From assembly GCF_036543075.1 (NCBI RefSeq), contig NZ_JAZHPF010000010.1, forward strand, positions 67,660-131,659: a DNA stretch of 64,000 bases. Reading direction: 5' to 3'. How positions within the stretch are numbered: the first letter of the stretch is position 1; the number at the start of each line of letters is the position of its first letter. The notes under the pieces are model-generated. The model was not told where the DNA came from, ran no database searches, and worked only from the letters and a program-made list of their open reading frames with translations. The position numbers were made by a program, and so were the translations under genes. Source of the DNA: Deinococcus sp. YIM 134068. GTDB taxonomy: Bacteria; Deinococcota; Deinococci; Deinococcales; Deinococcaceae. Below, one piece after another: positions 35,257-44,362 of this stretch.

Positions 35257-37082
35257 CGCACGCCCCCAAACTTGTTCTCGGGGATGAGCTGTTCGAGGTG
35301 CTGCCGGATAGCGGCCTCGTCGTTGCGCTCGGCATGGGCGCGCAGCCGCCGCAGGTGCTGACTCAGCATGTGGGGGTTGACCTGACCCAGCCGGGCGCTG
35401 AAAATCTCGCTGTGGGTAGTGGCCCCGACCCCCTCGCCCGACGTGAGCAATTCCTCGTAGAGCTTCTCGCCGGGGCGGATGCCGCTGTACACCACGTCCA
35501 CATGCTGCGCCCCGCTCAGGCGGATCACGTCGTGCGCGAGGTCGGCGATCCGCACGGGGTCGCCCATGTTCAACACGTACACCTTGCCGTTTTCCGCCAG
35601 CCCCCCGGCCTGAAGCACCAGCCGGGCCGCCTCGGGAATCGTCATGAAGTAGCGCACCATCTCCGGGTGAGTGACCGTGATCGGGCCCCCCGCGCGAATC
35701 TGCGCCATGAAGGTCGGCACCACGCTGCCCCGGCTCCCCAGCACATTGCCGAACCGCACCGACACGAAAGCCTGCGTCGTGCGTGCGCGCGCGGCCCCGG
35801 CGGACACCACCATCTCCGCGACCCGTTTGGAGGCCCCCATCACCGAGGTCGGGTTCACTGCCTTGTCGGTCGAGATGTTCACCAGCCGCCCCACCCCGTA
35901 CTCCAGGCACAGCTCGACCACGTTCTGGGTGCCGATCACGTTGTTCATGATCGCCTCAGAGGGAGCTTCCTCCATCAGCGGCACATGCTTGTGCGCTGCC
36001 GCATGAAACACCACCTCGGGCCGGTAGCGGTCGAACACCGCCCGCAGCCGGGCCTCGTCGCGCACATCGCCGATGAGCCCGATCTGCTTGATGTCCGGCC
36101 AGTCGCGCGCCAGTTCCTGCTGGATCGTGAAGATGCTGTTCTCGCCCCGACCGAAGAGCAGCACCGTGCCCGGCGCGAAGGGCATGATCTGTCGCACGAT
36201 CTCCGACCCAATGCTGCCCCCCGCCCCTGTAACGAGCACCACCCGTCCGCGCAAGTACCCCGCGATCTCCCCCGTGTGCAGGTGAACCGGCGGGCGGCGC
36301 AGGAGGTCTTCCAAGTTCACGTCCCGGATTTGGTTGATGCTCACGTTACCGGAAAGAATCTCGAACACTCCCGGAATGATGCGGTAGCGCAGCCCGGTCT
36401 GCCGGGCCAGGTCCACCACCCGCCGCACGAAGTCGCCCCCCGCCGACGGCACGGCAATCAAAATCTCTTGCGCGTCCTCGCGTACCGCCACCGTCACGAG
36501 TTCGTCCACCCGTCCGAAGACGGGCAGTCCCACCGCCCGGCGCCGCATCTTGCCGGGTTCGTCGTCCAGAAAGCCGATGGGGTCAAGCCCCGCTTCCGGG
36601 TGGCGCTGCATCTCGCGCGCGATCAGGGTCCCCGCCTCCCCTGCCCCCACAATCAAGACCCGGCGCCGGGTCGGCGTATCGCGCAACCGGGTGCGCTCGT
36701 GGGCCAGGCGCACCGACACCCGGGCTGCACCCATCAGCAAGAAACCCAACAGCCCCGCCATGACCGGCACGCTGCGCGGCAGGTGCAGCCAGGTCTGCAA
36801 TACGAAGCCCAGCGCGAACATCACCAGCGTGGCGAGGGCCACCGCCTGAGCAAGCACCTGGAGGTCGAGCACCCCCGCCCGGCGCCACGTCTGGCGGTGC
36901 AAGCCGTAGCGAGCTTCCAGCGCGGCCATCACGAACAGCGTCAGCAGCAGGTAGCCCCCCACGTTGGGCGGAATACCCCGGGCGAGAAGCTGTGGCTGGC
37001 GGAAGGCGTAGGCGAGGAGCGCCGCCCCCCCCCACAGGCCTAGGTCGAGAAAAAATTTCAGCCGAGCATTCGCGGTCGTCAT
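35253..37082 (-). CDS. Membrane nucleotide-sugar 4,6-dehydratase (PglF/WbpM/CapD family)
   Basis: A 609-residue protein with four N-terminal transmembrane helices (about residues 10-110), a linker Rossmann domain (VLIVGAGEAGTLIAREM) and a C-terminal dehydratase domain opening VLVTGAGGSIGSEIVRQI. The active-site segment STDKAVNPTSVMGASKR has methionine instead of tyrosine in the YxxxK pattern, as in the UDP-GlcNAc C4,C6-dehydratases WbpM and PglF. It should convert UDP-GlcNAc to a 4-keto-6-deoxy sugar at the membrane. The sugar is used with the initiating transferase encoded upstream. Sixty-odd bases separate it from that gene, so it may be a distal operon member. Confidence 0.88.
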   Translation of the reverse strand: MTTANARLKFFLDLGLWGGAALLAYAFRQPQLLARGIPPNVGGYLLLTLFVMAALEARYGLHRQTWRRAGVLDLQVLAQAVALATLVMFALGFVLQTWLHLPRSVPVMAGLLGFLLMGAARVSVRLAHERTRLRDTPTRRRVLIVGAGEAGTLIAREMQRHPEAGLDPIGFLDDEPGKMRRRAVGLPVFGRVDELVTVAVREDAQEILIAVPSAGGDFVRRVVDLARQTGLRYRIIPGVFEILSGNVSINQIRDVNLEDLLRRPPVHLHTGEIAGYLRGRVVLVTGAGGSIGSEIVRQIMPFAPGTVLLFGRGENSIFTIQQELARDWPDIKQIGLIGDVRDEARLRAVFDRYRPEVVFHAAAHKHVPLMEEAPSEAIMNNVIGTQNVVELCLEYGVGRLVNISTDKAVNPTSVMGASKRVAEMVVSAGAARARTTQAFVSVRFGNVLGSRGSVVPTFMAQIRAGGPITVTHPEMVRYFMTIPEAARLVLQAGGLAENGKVYVLNMGDPVRIADLAHDVIRLSGAQHVDVVYSGIRPGEKLYEELLTSGEGVGATTHSEIFSARLGQVNPHMLSQHLRRLRAHAERNDEAAIRQHLEQLIPENKFGGVR

Positions 37083-37147
37083 GAATCAGAGGTCCCCGAG
37101 CATCTTAAGGCTGCCACCATGTTTTTCCCGTGCGGACGTGTTCATGT

Positions 37148-37783
37148 CTAGTAGACCCCGCGCCCACGCAGTACGCCCCGCACCGTGTACGCGAGCACCA
37201 ACACGTCCGTGAGCGGGCCAATGTTTCGGAGGTAGGTGTGGTCGCGGCGCACCTTTTCCTCGTCGGTCAGATCGTCCCGGCCCGTGACCTGCGCCAGGCC
37301 GGTGATCCCAGGGCGCAGTTGCGAGACGCCCAGAGCCTCCCGACCCAGGAGCACAAGCTCCTGGGTCAGCAGCGCGGGGCGCGGCCCCACCAGGCTCATC
37401 TCCCCGCGCAAGACGTTCAGAAGCTGGGGCAGCTCGTCGAGGCTGGTGCGGCGCAACCAGGGACCTAGCCGGGTGTAGGGACTCAGCCCCAGGCACCGCA
37501 GGTCCTCGGTGGAGAGGTGGGGGGTACCGCGCCTCATCGTCCGGAACTTGAGGATTGTGAAGGGCCGGTGCCAGCGCCCCGCCCGCCGTTGCTGGAAGAG
37601 CACCGGGCCGGGGTCGTCCACGAAGATCGCCAGCGCCACCAGCGCGAATACCGGCCACAGCACCACGAGTCCCAGCACCGCGAGCAGGCGGTCGAGCGCC
37701 AGCTTCAGCGGCTCGTACGCGGCGGCGCGGCGGCTGACGTTCCCCGTCTCTCTTATCACGGGCGTCCCGGTCACGGCCCTCAC
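37148..37783 (-). CDS. Initiating sugar-phosphate transferase (bacterial sugar transferase family)
   Basis: A 211-residue small-type phosphoglycosyl transferase that loads the first sugar phosphate on undecaprenyl phosphate. There is a single membrane hairpin ([21 protein letters not shown], about residues 33-53), then LKFRTM, the [21 protein letters not shown] catalytic motif and [15 protein letters not shown]. It lacks the extra N-terminal helices of WbaP/WcaJ and is like PglC-sized enzymes. It starts at GTG 37783, overlapping the preceding gene's stop. It begins repeat-unit assembly in this Wzx/Wzy locus; the sugar is likely the neighbour dehydratase's product or a hexose. Confidence 0.9.
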   Translation of the reverse strand: MRAVTGTPVIRETGNVSRRAAAYEPLKLALDRLLAVLGLVVLWPVFALVALAIFVDDPGPVLFQQRRAGRWHRPFTILKFRTMRRGTPHLSTEDLRCLGLSPYTRLGPWLRRTSLDELPQLLNVLRGEMSLVGPRPALLTQELVLLGREALGVSQLRPGITGLAQVTGRDDLTDEEKVRRDHTYLRNIGPLTDVLVLAYTVRGVLRGRGVY

Positions 37784-38658
37784 AGCCGCCCCACCTGCCG
37801 CAGGCGGGCCACCTCCTGCGCGATCCCCAGCGCGAAGGGACGCGGGGCGTACCCCAGCTCCCGGCGGGCCGGGCTGATCTCAAAGGCCTTGTCCTCCTGG
37901 AGGCGGATCACCTGCTCGTGCTTCACAGGAAAGCCCGGCACCCGCTGCAAGACCCCCACCACGGCGGCCATTGGACCCATCGGCACGAACAACATCACGC
38001 CCCGGCGCCCGACGGCGCGAAAGGCCTCGTCCACGATCTGGCGGTAGGACAGCGCCCCTGGTCCCGCGAGGTTAAACTCCCCGCGCGCGTCCCGTACGAC
38101 CGCCTGCGCAATGCCCTCGGCGAGGTCCTCCACGTGGACGGGCTGCATCAGCGCGCGCCCCGTCCCGAAGACCGGGTACACCGGCACCCGGGCGATCAGT
38201 CGCAGGAGTTTGTGCATGTTGTGGTCGCGCTCGTTGCCGTAGATCATGCTGGGCCGCAGGATCGTGACCTCCAGCGGGCTGCGGCGCATCTCCTCCTCGA
38301 TCTCGCGGTACAGCGCCGAGTACGAGTGGTGCCGCGAGAAGACGCCCGTCGTCGTTACGCAAAAGGCCCGGGTGACCCCCACCCCCACCAGGGCGGGCAG
38401 CATCCGCCGCGCGTGCCGGAGGTTGGCCGTCTCCAGCAGCACGTCGCCGGGCCGCACCTCACCGAGGTAGGTTGCCGGGTCGTCGAGGTCGCAAACGTGC
38501 CACGGCACCCCGAGTTCGCGCAGCGCCGCCGTGTTCGTGGTGGGCCGCACCAGGGCCAGCACGGGCCGCTGAGGTTGCCGTGCCCGCAGCCGCCGCAGGG
38601 TATGAAGGCCGGTGTTTCCGGTCGCGCCGGTCATCAGGAGACGCGGCAGCCCATTCAT
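37780..38658 (-). CDS. NAD-dependent epimerase/SDR-family protein
   Basis: A 292-residue atypical/extended SDR: MTGATGNTGLHTLRRLR at the N-terminus, a central VTTTGVFSRHHS, then VTILRPSMIYGNERDHNMHK, and VHVEDLAEGIAQAVV near the C-terminal domain. Tyrosine and lysine of the usual YxxxK are not clear (YREIEEEM may be the counterpart), so activity as a classical epimerase is uncertain. Similar proteins occur in polysaccharide loci next to the initiating transferase. It starts at ATG 38658, overlapping the glycosyltransferase stop by four bases. Confidence 0.78.
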   Translation of the reverse strand: MNGLPRLLMTGATGNTGLHTLRRLRARQPQRPVLALVRPTTNTAALRELGVPWHVCDLDDPATYLGEVRPGDVLLETANLRHARRMLPALVGVGVTRAFCVTTTGVFSRHHSYSALYREIEEEMRRSPLEVTILRPSMIYGNERDHNMHKLLRLIARVPVYPVFGTGRALMQPVHVEDLAEGIAQAVVRDARGEFNLAGPGALSYRQIVDEAFRAVGRRGVMLFVPMGPMAAVVGVLQRVPGFPVKHEQVIRLQEDKAFEISPARRELGYAPRPFALGIAQEVARLRQVGRL

Positions 38659-39914
38659 CCTTTCCCCCGCCGCCCGAAGGTTCCCGCCGCACGTGCGGCC
38701 AACCCAGTCAGCACGAACGCCATGCCTGTGCCCAGAGCCAGCCTGCGGGTCCGGGCGGCCCGTTCCCGGCTCTCCGCCCACAACCGCCGATACAACATAT
38801 CCCACTCCTTCCAAAGACGTTCCTGCGCGAAATCGCGCGTCACCCACTTCCGGGCCTCCTCACCGAGGCGGCGGCGCAGCCCGGGGTCCCCTGCCAGCCG
38901 CGCCATCGCCTGACCCAGGGCCTCCACATTCCCCACCGGGACCCGCAGGCCCGTCTCGCCCTCGCGCACAGCGTCGCGCGCCCCTGTCGCGTCGGTCGTC
39001 ACCAGGGGCAGGCCTGCCGAGGCGGCCTCCAGCGCCACCGTGGGAAAGCCCTCGCGGTAGGTGGGCAGCACCAGCACGTCCATCAGGGCGTAGTAAGGCA
39101 CCACGTCCGTCACGTACCCCGCACGCAAGATGCCCCCACCCCCGGCGAGCCGCGCCTGCGTCCCCGCGTCCACCGGGTCGCCCTCCTCGAAGTCCCCCAC
39201 GAGCAGCAGCGTGGCGTTCGGGAACGTCTCCCGCACCTCTACAAAGGCCGCCACCAGCTCGCGGATGCCCTTATCCCGGGTGAACCTCCCCACGAACCCG
39301 AAGACCACCCCGCCCGGACGCAGGTTCAGACGCGCGCGCACGCTCTCGACCTCTGCTGCGCCCGCGACCACTGGCCGAATGCCGTTCACGCTGCCGTGGT
39401 GAAGGGTGACGATTTTCCTGGGCGAGGTCAGCCCCAGTTCCAGCGCCCGCTCACGCAGGCTGGGACTCACCGCCACGACCCGGTGAGCGCAGCGGATGGT
39501 CAACCACTCACAGAGCCAGAGCACCTGCCGCTTGCGGCCTGTGACCGTCTCCAGCCGCAGCCCGTGCAGGGTATAGACCCGGACTGGGACCCGTCGCGCC
39601 CACGACACCAACCCGCCCACCAGCCCTGTCTTGGGATTGCCGAAGTTCACGATCTGGGGCCGCACCCGGCACATGATCCAGTGAAGGTGCCACATGGACA
39701 CGAGGTCGCGCCTTAAATCAATCTCGCGGCTGACCTCCAGCGGGTACACGGCGACCCCCTCCCGGCGTCCCACCTCCTCCAGTTCGCCACCCGCCCCCCG
39801 AGTCGAGACAAAGCACGTCTCATACCCTGCTGCCTGCATCTGGGCGAGCTGGCCCCTGAGGTACCACAGGGCGCTGTGTGGAATCGTCAGGAGGTACATC
39901 AACCTGAGATTCAT
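38655..39914 (-). CDS. Glycosyltransferase family 4-type protein
   Basis: A 419-residue GT-B glycosyltransferase. The N-terminal acceptor half has MYLLTIPHSALWYLRGQ, IVNFGNPKTGLVGGLV and RVYTLHGLRLET. The donor half has FVGRFTRDKGIRELVAAF, an ILRAGYVTDVVPYYALMDV stretch, and the EX7E-type LPTYREGFPTVALEAASAG. The C-terminus adds about 30 residues with a hydrophobic piece that could touch the membrane (TGMAFVLTGLAARAAGTF). It adds one sugar to the lipid-linked repeat unit on the cytoplasmic side. The start at ATG 39914 overlaps galE's stop by four bases. Confidence 0.9.
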   Translation of the reverse strand: MNLRLMYLLTIPHSALWYLRGQLAQMQAAGYETCFVSTRGAGGELEEVGRREGVAVYPLEVSREIDLRRDLVSMWHLHWIMCRVRPQIVNFGNPKTGLVGGLVSWARRVPVRVYTLHGLRLETVTGRKRQVLWLCEWLTIRCAHRVVAVSPSLRERALELGLTSPRKIVTLHHGSVNGIRPVVAGAAEVESVRARLNLRPGGVVFGFVGRFTRDKGIRELVAAFVEVRETFPNATLLLVGDFEEGDPVDAGTQARLAGGGGILRAGYVTDVVPYYALMDVLVLPTYREGFPTVALEAASAGLPLVTTDATGARDAVREGETGLRVPVGNVEALGQAMARLAGDPGLRRRLGEEARKWVTRDFAQERLWKEWDMLYRRLWAESRERAARTRRLALGTGMAFVLTGLAARAAGTFGRRGKG

Positions 39915-40927
39915 GCGGGCCGTTCCTCCCGCACAGTTCCGTCCTGCCCCGCCCGTAGGCGTTCCTCCCACGCCAAGGCGTCGCGGATGCCCTCCTCCAA
40001 GCTCCGCTCGGGCCGCCAACCCAGCAGCCGGGCCGCGCGGCCCGTGTCCGCGTAGGCCCCCGCCGTGTCGCCGGGCCGCCGTCCGCCCACCCGCACCGAG
40101 AGCGGCAGCTCCGTCACCGCCCGGAAGGCGTCCACGAACTCGCGCACCGTGACGCCCGACCCGGACCCCACGTTGATCACCGTGTAGCCCGGCCCCGCGC
40201 CGTTCACGTAGTCGAGCGCCGAGAGATGCGCCTGGGCGAGGTCCCAGACGTGGATGTAGTCGCGTACGGGCGTGCCGTCGCGGGTGGGGTAGTCGTTCCC
40301 GTTGATCACGAACTCGCCGCCGCCTGCGGCCACCAGCCCCGTGAGCTTCCCCAGGATGTGCGACGGGTCGGGCTTGTAGGCACCCGAACGTAACGCCGGG
40401 TCGGCGCCCACCGGGTTGAAGTACCGCAGCGCCACCGCCGACGCCCCGAACTCGGCGCACAGGTCACCCAGTACCGTCTCGAACATCAGCTTCGAGCGGG
40501 CGTAGGGACTGAGGGGTTCGGTGGGTGCATCCTCGGTCAGCCCGCGCGAGCCGTCCCCTCCCCGGTACACCGCCGCCGTCGAGCTGAAGATCACCCGCCG
40601 CACGCCCCGCCTCAGCACCTCCTCCAGCAGCGCCGTCGCCTTGCACAGGTTCTCCCGGTAGTACAGGGACGGCAGGCGCGTGGACTCCTCCACGTCGATG
40701 CGCGCCGCGAAGTGCATCAGGGTCGAGAGGTCGGGGTGTTCGGCAAAGATGCGGTCCAGCAGCGCCGCGTCCGCGATGTCCCCCACGTAGAGGGGGTGGC
40801 CCGCCGAGAACTCCGCCCGCCCCTGGACCAGCGAGTCCAGCACCACGGGTACGGCGCCCGCGTCTGCCAACGCCGACACCACCGTGCTGCCGATGTAGCC
40901 CGCGCCGCCTGTGACGAGGACCTTCAC
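39911..40927 (-). CDS. galE: UDP-glucose 4-epimerase
   Basis: A 338-residue NAD-dependent epimerase interconverting UDP-glucose and UDP-galactose (or the N-acetyl forms). N-terminal VLVTGGAGYIGSTVVSAL, then MHFAARIDVEESTRLPSLYY, IFSSTAAVYRG, and catalytic YARSKLMFE are all present, with YIHVWDLAQAHLSAL near the C-terminus. It starts at GTG 40927, which overlaps by GTGA the stop of a short upstream frame that looks like a gene remnant at the edge of the low-GC block. GC content is that of the host chromosome, so it lies outside the acquired block. Confidence 0.93.
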   Translation of the reverse strand: MKVLVTGGAGYIGSTVVSALADAGAVPVVLDSLVQGRAEFSAGHPLYVGDIADAALLDRIFAEHPDLSTLMHFAARIDVEESTRLPSLYYRENLCKATALLEEVLRRGVRRVIFSSTAAVYRGGDGSRGLTEDAPTEPLSPYARSKLMFETVLGDLCAEFGASAVALRYFNPVGADPALRSGAYKPDPSHILGKLTGLVAAGGGEFVINGNDYPTRDGTPVRDYIHVWDLAQAHLSALDYVNGAGPGYTVINVGSGSGVTVREFVDAFRAVTELPLSVRVGGRRPGDTAGAYADTGRAARLLGWRPERSLEEGIRDALAWEERLRAGQDGTVREERPA

Positions 40928-41010
40928 GCCCGGCCTCCCAGTTCCGCCGCCTCACGCAGCAATAAGAGGTTGTGACTGATTTCATGGGTTATGTTCTTTA
41001 ACATAAGATT
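40924..41010 (-). pseudogene. Remnant C-terminal frame at the low-GC junction
   Basis: A minus-strand frame ends ISHNLLLLREAAELGGRA and its stop overlaps galE's GTG start in the GTGA way used throughout the operon. The last 12-15 codons are GC-rich host-like; upstream the frame runs into AT-rich DNA and has no gene-like beginning. It looks like the tail of a gene formerly coupled to galE and cut off when the block was exchanged. The family cannot be named from so little. Confidence 0.5.
40989..41006. promoter_or_regulatory. 18-bp perfect inverted repeat resembling DdrO half-sites
   Basis: TTATGTT (40989-40995), spacer CTTT, AACATAA (41000-41006). The arms equal those of the radiation/desiccation response motif (TTATGTT-ATT-AACATAA), but the spacer is four bases, not three. 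It lies just after the glycosyltransferase stop and 60 bases before galE. It might also be a small RNA hairpin. Confidence 0.35.
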
Positions 41011-42091
41011 ATCTCCCACTTCTTGATTCATAAACCTGAAGCCAGATATCAATGATAGCGTCAATTCCATAAAGCGTATCAACCCTGTTTTTAAGCCTAT
41101 TCCCCATATCAAACATTTCATCACTGTTCATTCTTATAAAACTGGACATATAGTAAGCTAAGGCAAAAGGATTATGCGGCGGTACTACAAATCCATCAAT
41201 ACCGTTTCGGACTATTTCTGAATTGCCGCCAACATCTGTGACAACACAAGGCATAGCGGATGTAGCTGCTTCCAGTAGAGCCATAGGCAGTCCCTCATTT
41301 TGAGAGGACATGACAAAGACATTCGATTCATCCATCAACTTATATACTTCTCTGGTCAGTCCGAGAGTCACCACTCTCTCTCCCAATCCTAAGTTATTTA
41401 TCAACTCATCCACTTCCTGCCTTAGTTCTCCGTCGCCAGCTATCAAAACACGAAAATCATATCCTTGTATAGAGAGAAGCTTGGCCGCCCATATGAGGTT
41501 AGGATAGTCCTTGTCCCACACTATTCTTCCAACAGCTAAGAAGGTAAATATGTTCTGCTCGCTCCTAACACGCCTTTTTGAAAGTAGACGTGAGTATATT
41601 CCGTTGGGTATTGATCTAGACTTCGATTTTAAAATTAGCTTCTTCTGCTCATATAATTCCAAAGATTTTCTGCTGACATTAGTAGTTAAATCGGGTATAT
41701 TTTTTGTCAAAGTGTATACTAGTTCCCGAAGTCGACCTCCCTCTCGTGTGCTATGAGCCGTCGATATTAAAAAGTGTGTGTCACATATAGGGCGCATTAA
41801 TCTAGTGAATACGTTGGCATGGAACATATGTGCATGTACAACGTCAGGGGAGAGGCGTCGTACATATAAGATGTAACTTAGGACCTCTCTATACACACAG
41901 GTGAGATTCCCAAGATTTATGCTAAATACGTCGATCTCGAGAGATTTTAGGTGTTCGGCGTATTGCTTAGGAGGAGTCAGAGAAATAACAGTCACAAAGT
42001 GACCTCTCCTCTTATACTCGATTGCCATTCTTACAACTTGAGCTTCCGCACCGCCAAAATCGAGACCTGTGATTACAAGAGCAATCTTCAT
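41009..42091 (-). CDS. Glycosyltransferase (GT4-type), low-GC block
   Basis: A 360-residue GT-B glycosyltransferase. The N-terminus MKIALVITGLDFGGAEAQVV is typical of GT4, with HAHMFHANVFTRLMR later. The donor-binding half has FLAVGRIVWDKDYPNLIWAA, VLIAGDGELRQEV and SSQNEGLPMALLEAATSAMP (EX7E-type). Codon use is AT-rich, unlike galE next door. Its ATG overlaps the upstream gene's stop by four bases. It should add a sugar to the repeat unit; donor and acceptor cannot be predicted. Confidence 0.9.
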   Translation of the reverse strand: MKIALVITGLDFGGAEAQVVRMAIEYKRRGHFVTVISLTPPKQYAEHLKSLEIDVFSINLGNLTCVYREVLSYILYVRRLSPDVVHAHMFHANVFTRLMRPICDTHFLISTAHSTREGGRLRELVYTLTKNIPDLTTNVSRKSLELYEQKKLILKSKSRSIPNGIYSRLLSKRRVRSEQNIFTFLAVGRIVWDKDYPNLIWAAKLLSIQGYDFRVLIAGDGELRQEVDELINNLGLGERVVTLGLTREVYKLMDESNVFVMSSQNEGLPMALLEAATSAMPCVVTDVGGNSEIVRNGIDGFVVPPHNPFALAYYMSSFIRMNSDEMFDMGNRLKNRVDTLYGIDAIIDIWLQVYESRSGR

Positions 42092-43143
42092 AACGATATA
42101 TCCTTCATAATAGAGGAAAGTTCCGTTGCAATACGTCTATGGTCAAAATATTTCATTACTACGGACCTCCCCTCATTCCCATAAATTTCTCTAAGGTAAT
42201 TACTTTCGATTAAACTGGTAAGAGCATCTATCCACTCGACACTTTTACCCGCAGAAAATCCTACGCATCCCATACTCAAGACATCTCGATTCATTCCTAC
42301 CGGACTTACAACTACCGGCAGGCAACAGGACATATAAGTTAGCATTTTATAGCTACATTTTGCCCTTTCCCATTCGGTATCGGCAAGTGGCATTATTCCT
42401 ATAGAGGAACTTTGTAGGCCCTCGACCTCAGATTGAGGCGTCCATTTCTCAAAGAGGTATTGATTAGGTTTGATATATTTAAATATTGGCGGTGAGTCTG
42501 ATATAATCTTTAACTTCCAACTACTTTTGGTTTCGAGCAAGACATGCAACTCTTTTTCAATTCCATAAACGTACTTGAGTCCACTGCTTGATCCAGACCA
42601 AACAATAACCTCTTCCCTCTGTGAGGTTGGGCCAGGTGTAAATTTAGCTGTGTTCACGGACGTTGGCAATATCACGATGCGAGGAGCCCATGCCGAAAGA
42701 TGGTCGGCTATGTAAGCGTTACCGGCTATTAAAACTTCACACCTTCCAACAATTTTTTTAATTGAGCCCAATCTAGAACTAGTCCAAATAGCATCATCAA
42801 CGTCAAATGCAAAGGGAATCCTTATCAAAGCTTCCCCAGAAATGAGAGTTGATATCATCTCCCTTTGTACTAAAGCAGAGGTGTAACTTCCGGAAGATAG
42901 AGACGCCAATAGCCTTTCAATATAAGACTGTAGGAGCCAAGCAGGACGTTGGGATAATTTGCTAGGTGGATAAGAGCCATATCTCGCTCTCGAAATTTTC
43001 ACGATTGTGTTCAAATTAGGTTCACCGTTTATAAATTCCGCCAATTGATCAACCCTAAAGCGTGCAGAGGGGACTGATTCTCCCTGCGTATAAGCTATGA
43101 CCTTATATATTCTTTCTTCCACTTCTACTCCTGTTAGCTGCAT
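42088..43143 (-). CDS. Putative glycosyltransferase, low-GC block
   Basis: A 351-residue protein with a divergent N-terminus (QGESVPSARFRVDQLAEFI) and a central FDVDDAIWTSS segment, then IVWSGSSSGLKYVYGIE and the C-terminal IGIMPLADTEWERAKCSYKMLTYMSCCLPVV, where the glutamate and KxxxY spacing of GT-B transferases from polysaccharide clusters is seen. The assignment as a glycosyltransferase rests on these and on context. The start at ATG 43143 overlaps wzy by 41 bases; a GTG further in would shorten the overlap. AT-rich codon use. Sugar specificity unknown. Confidence 0.75.
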   Translation of the reverse strand: MQLTGVEVEERIYKVIAYTQGESVPSARFRVDQLAEFINGEPNLNTIVKISRARYGSYPPSKLSQRPAWLLQSYIERLLASLSSGSYTSALVQREMISTLISGEALIRIPFAFDVDDAIWTSSRLGSIKKIVGRCEVLIAGNAYIADHLSAWAPRIVILPTSVNTAKFTPGPTSQREEVIVWSGSSSGLKYVYGIEKELHVLLETKSSWKLKIISDSPPIFKYIKPNQYLFEKWTPQSEVEGLQSSSIGIMPLADTEWERAKCSYKMLTYMSCCLPVVVSPVGMNRDVLSMGCVGFSAGKSVEWIDALTSLIESNYLREIYGNEGRSVVMKYFDHRRIATELSSIMKDISL

Positions 43144-44362
43144 CTTCCTTGAACAACCTTTTCTTCAAGTGACCAATCGCCGTGCTCAAAAACATGAAGA
43201 GAAAAATTACTAATAGGAATTTAATGTTAACCAACGAACCATACAGAATAGAGTCACTAAAAATGGTTCCAACAAGACCGACACACAAGATCGCATACAT
43301 TACCAACACCTCTATCTTTATTGTTGAATAAATATATGCAATACCATATAACGCTCCAAGTACAATAAATATTATTGTAGCACCAACAGTAGAATATTCC
43401 TTAATCAGGGGAAAGAATATAGTGTAAACGTTTGTAAGCCTATCTGTGCTAATGGATGTCCAGGGAAAGTGTATGTCCCTTGATTCAATGTCAAAACCCA
43501 AACGCTGAGGAATTACAGAAAGGGCGTTTTGTACATTTTGATGGTTTTCGAACAACAATATCTCATCGAAGTTGTTAGCGAACGCGACCGTGCCTCCAAC
43601 TATGTAGTCTAGCGCCGCCGTAGTAATTCTCTCACTTGTGCCATAACTTCTAAGTCCGGCAAAATTAACCATAAATAAACCTGCTATTAAAACAGATAGA
43701 CCTCCTCCTAGCATAATTACCAAGGCTGGAACCTCCTTCTTTGGTCGCATTGCCATGAACAGAAAGCTGTTTGCCATCACAACGTTTAACAAAGGTATTT
43801 TAGATCCAGTGTAGAACGCGTATGCTAGGGCAGTAAGGAACGTGATTGAAAACAATAAAGCAGTGCGCCAACTCTTCAACTTAAGGTAAACGGCAAACGC
43901 AAACATACTATTTACCAAACTAATAAGTACAAAGTTTGATAAAAGCGTATCGCCGCTTTCACCATCTAGGCTGTTGCGCCTTATTTGATATAATATGCTG
44001 AGGCCACTTTCGATATTCTGAGACTGTTGATTTATGTAAGATGGAAGGAGAGACAAACATACGATCGTCACAATGAACGCAACAAATTCTAGATTCTCCG
44101 ACACGTTTAAATTCCTTTTCAGCCTACGCTTACCCACTGCTATAGATAGGATGAGTGCCGATATACAAAACAACGAAACCATTATTATTATATAAGCGAT
44201 TATCTCTAATTTAATTTCATTAAACATACTCCTTGAAAAATAAATGAGAATCATAACAGATCCCCAGACTCCAGATAATATAGCCGAAGGATGTAATATT
44301 GATTTGAATATCATAACTGTGAGCGTTACTAGTATAAGAGGCAGAATGCAAAAGATTAGCAT
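43103..44362 (-). CDS. wzy: Oligosaccharide repeat-unit polymerase Wzy
   Basis: A 419-residue integral membrane protein with about 11-12 hydrophobic helices and one large extracytoplasmic loop (about residues 235-330, containing NNFDEILLFENHQNVQNA and IHFPWTSISTDRLTNV). Wzy proteins share topology rather than sequence; identity comes from this topology and from lying next to wzx and glycosyltransferases. It polymerises lipid-linked repeat units on the periplasmic face. ATG 44362 is chosen since TGATG couples it to the wzx stop; a GTG one codon upstream is possible. Strongly AT-rich, and part of the acquired block. Confidence 0.8.
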   Translation of the reverse strand: MLIFCILPLILVTLTVMIFKSILHPSAILSGVWGSVMILIYFSRSMFNEIKLEIIAYIIIMVSLFCISALILSIAVGKRRLKRNLNVSENLEFVAFIVTIVCLSLLPSYINQQSQNIESGLSILYQIRRNSLDGESGDTLLSNFVLISLVNSMFAFAVYLKLKSWRTALLFSITFLTALAYAFYTGSKIPLLNVVMANSFLFMAMRPKKEVPALVIMLGGGLSVLIAGLFMVNFAGLRSYGTSERITTAALDYIVGGTVAFANNFDEILLFENHQNVQNALSVIPQRLGFDIESRDIHFPWTSISTDRLTNVYTIFFPLIKEYSTVGATIIFIVLGALYGIAYIYSTIKIEVLVMYAILCVGLVGTIFSDSILYGSLVNIKFLLVIFLFMFLSTAIGHLKKRLFKEDAANRSRSGRKNI

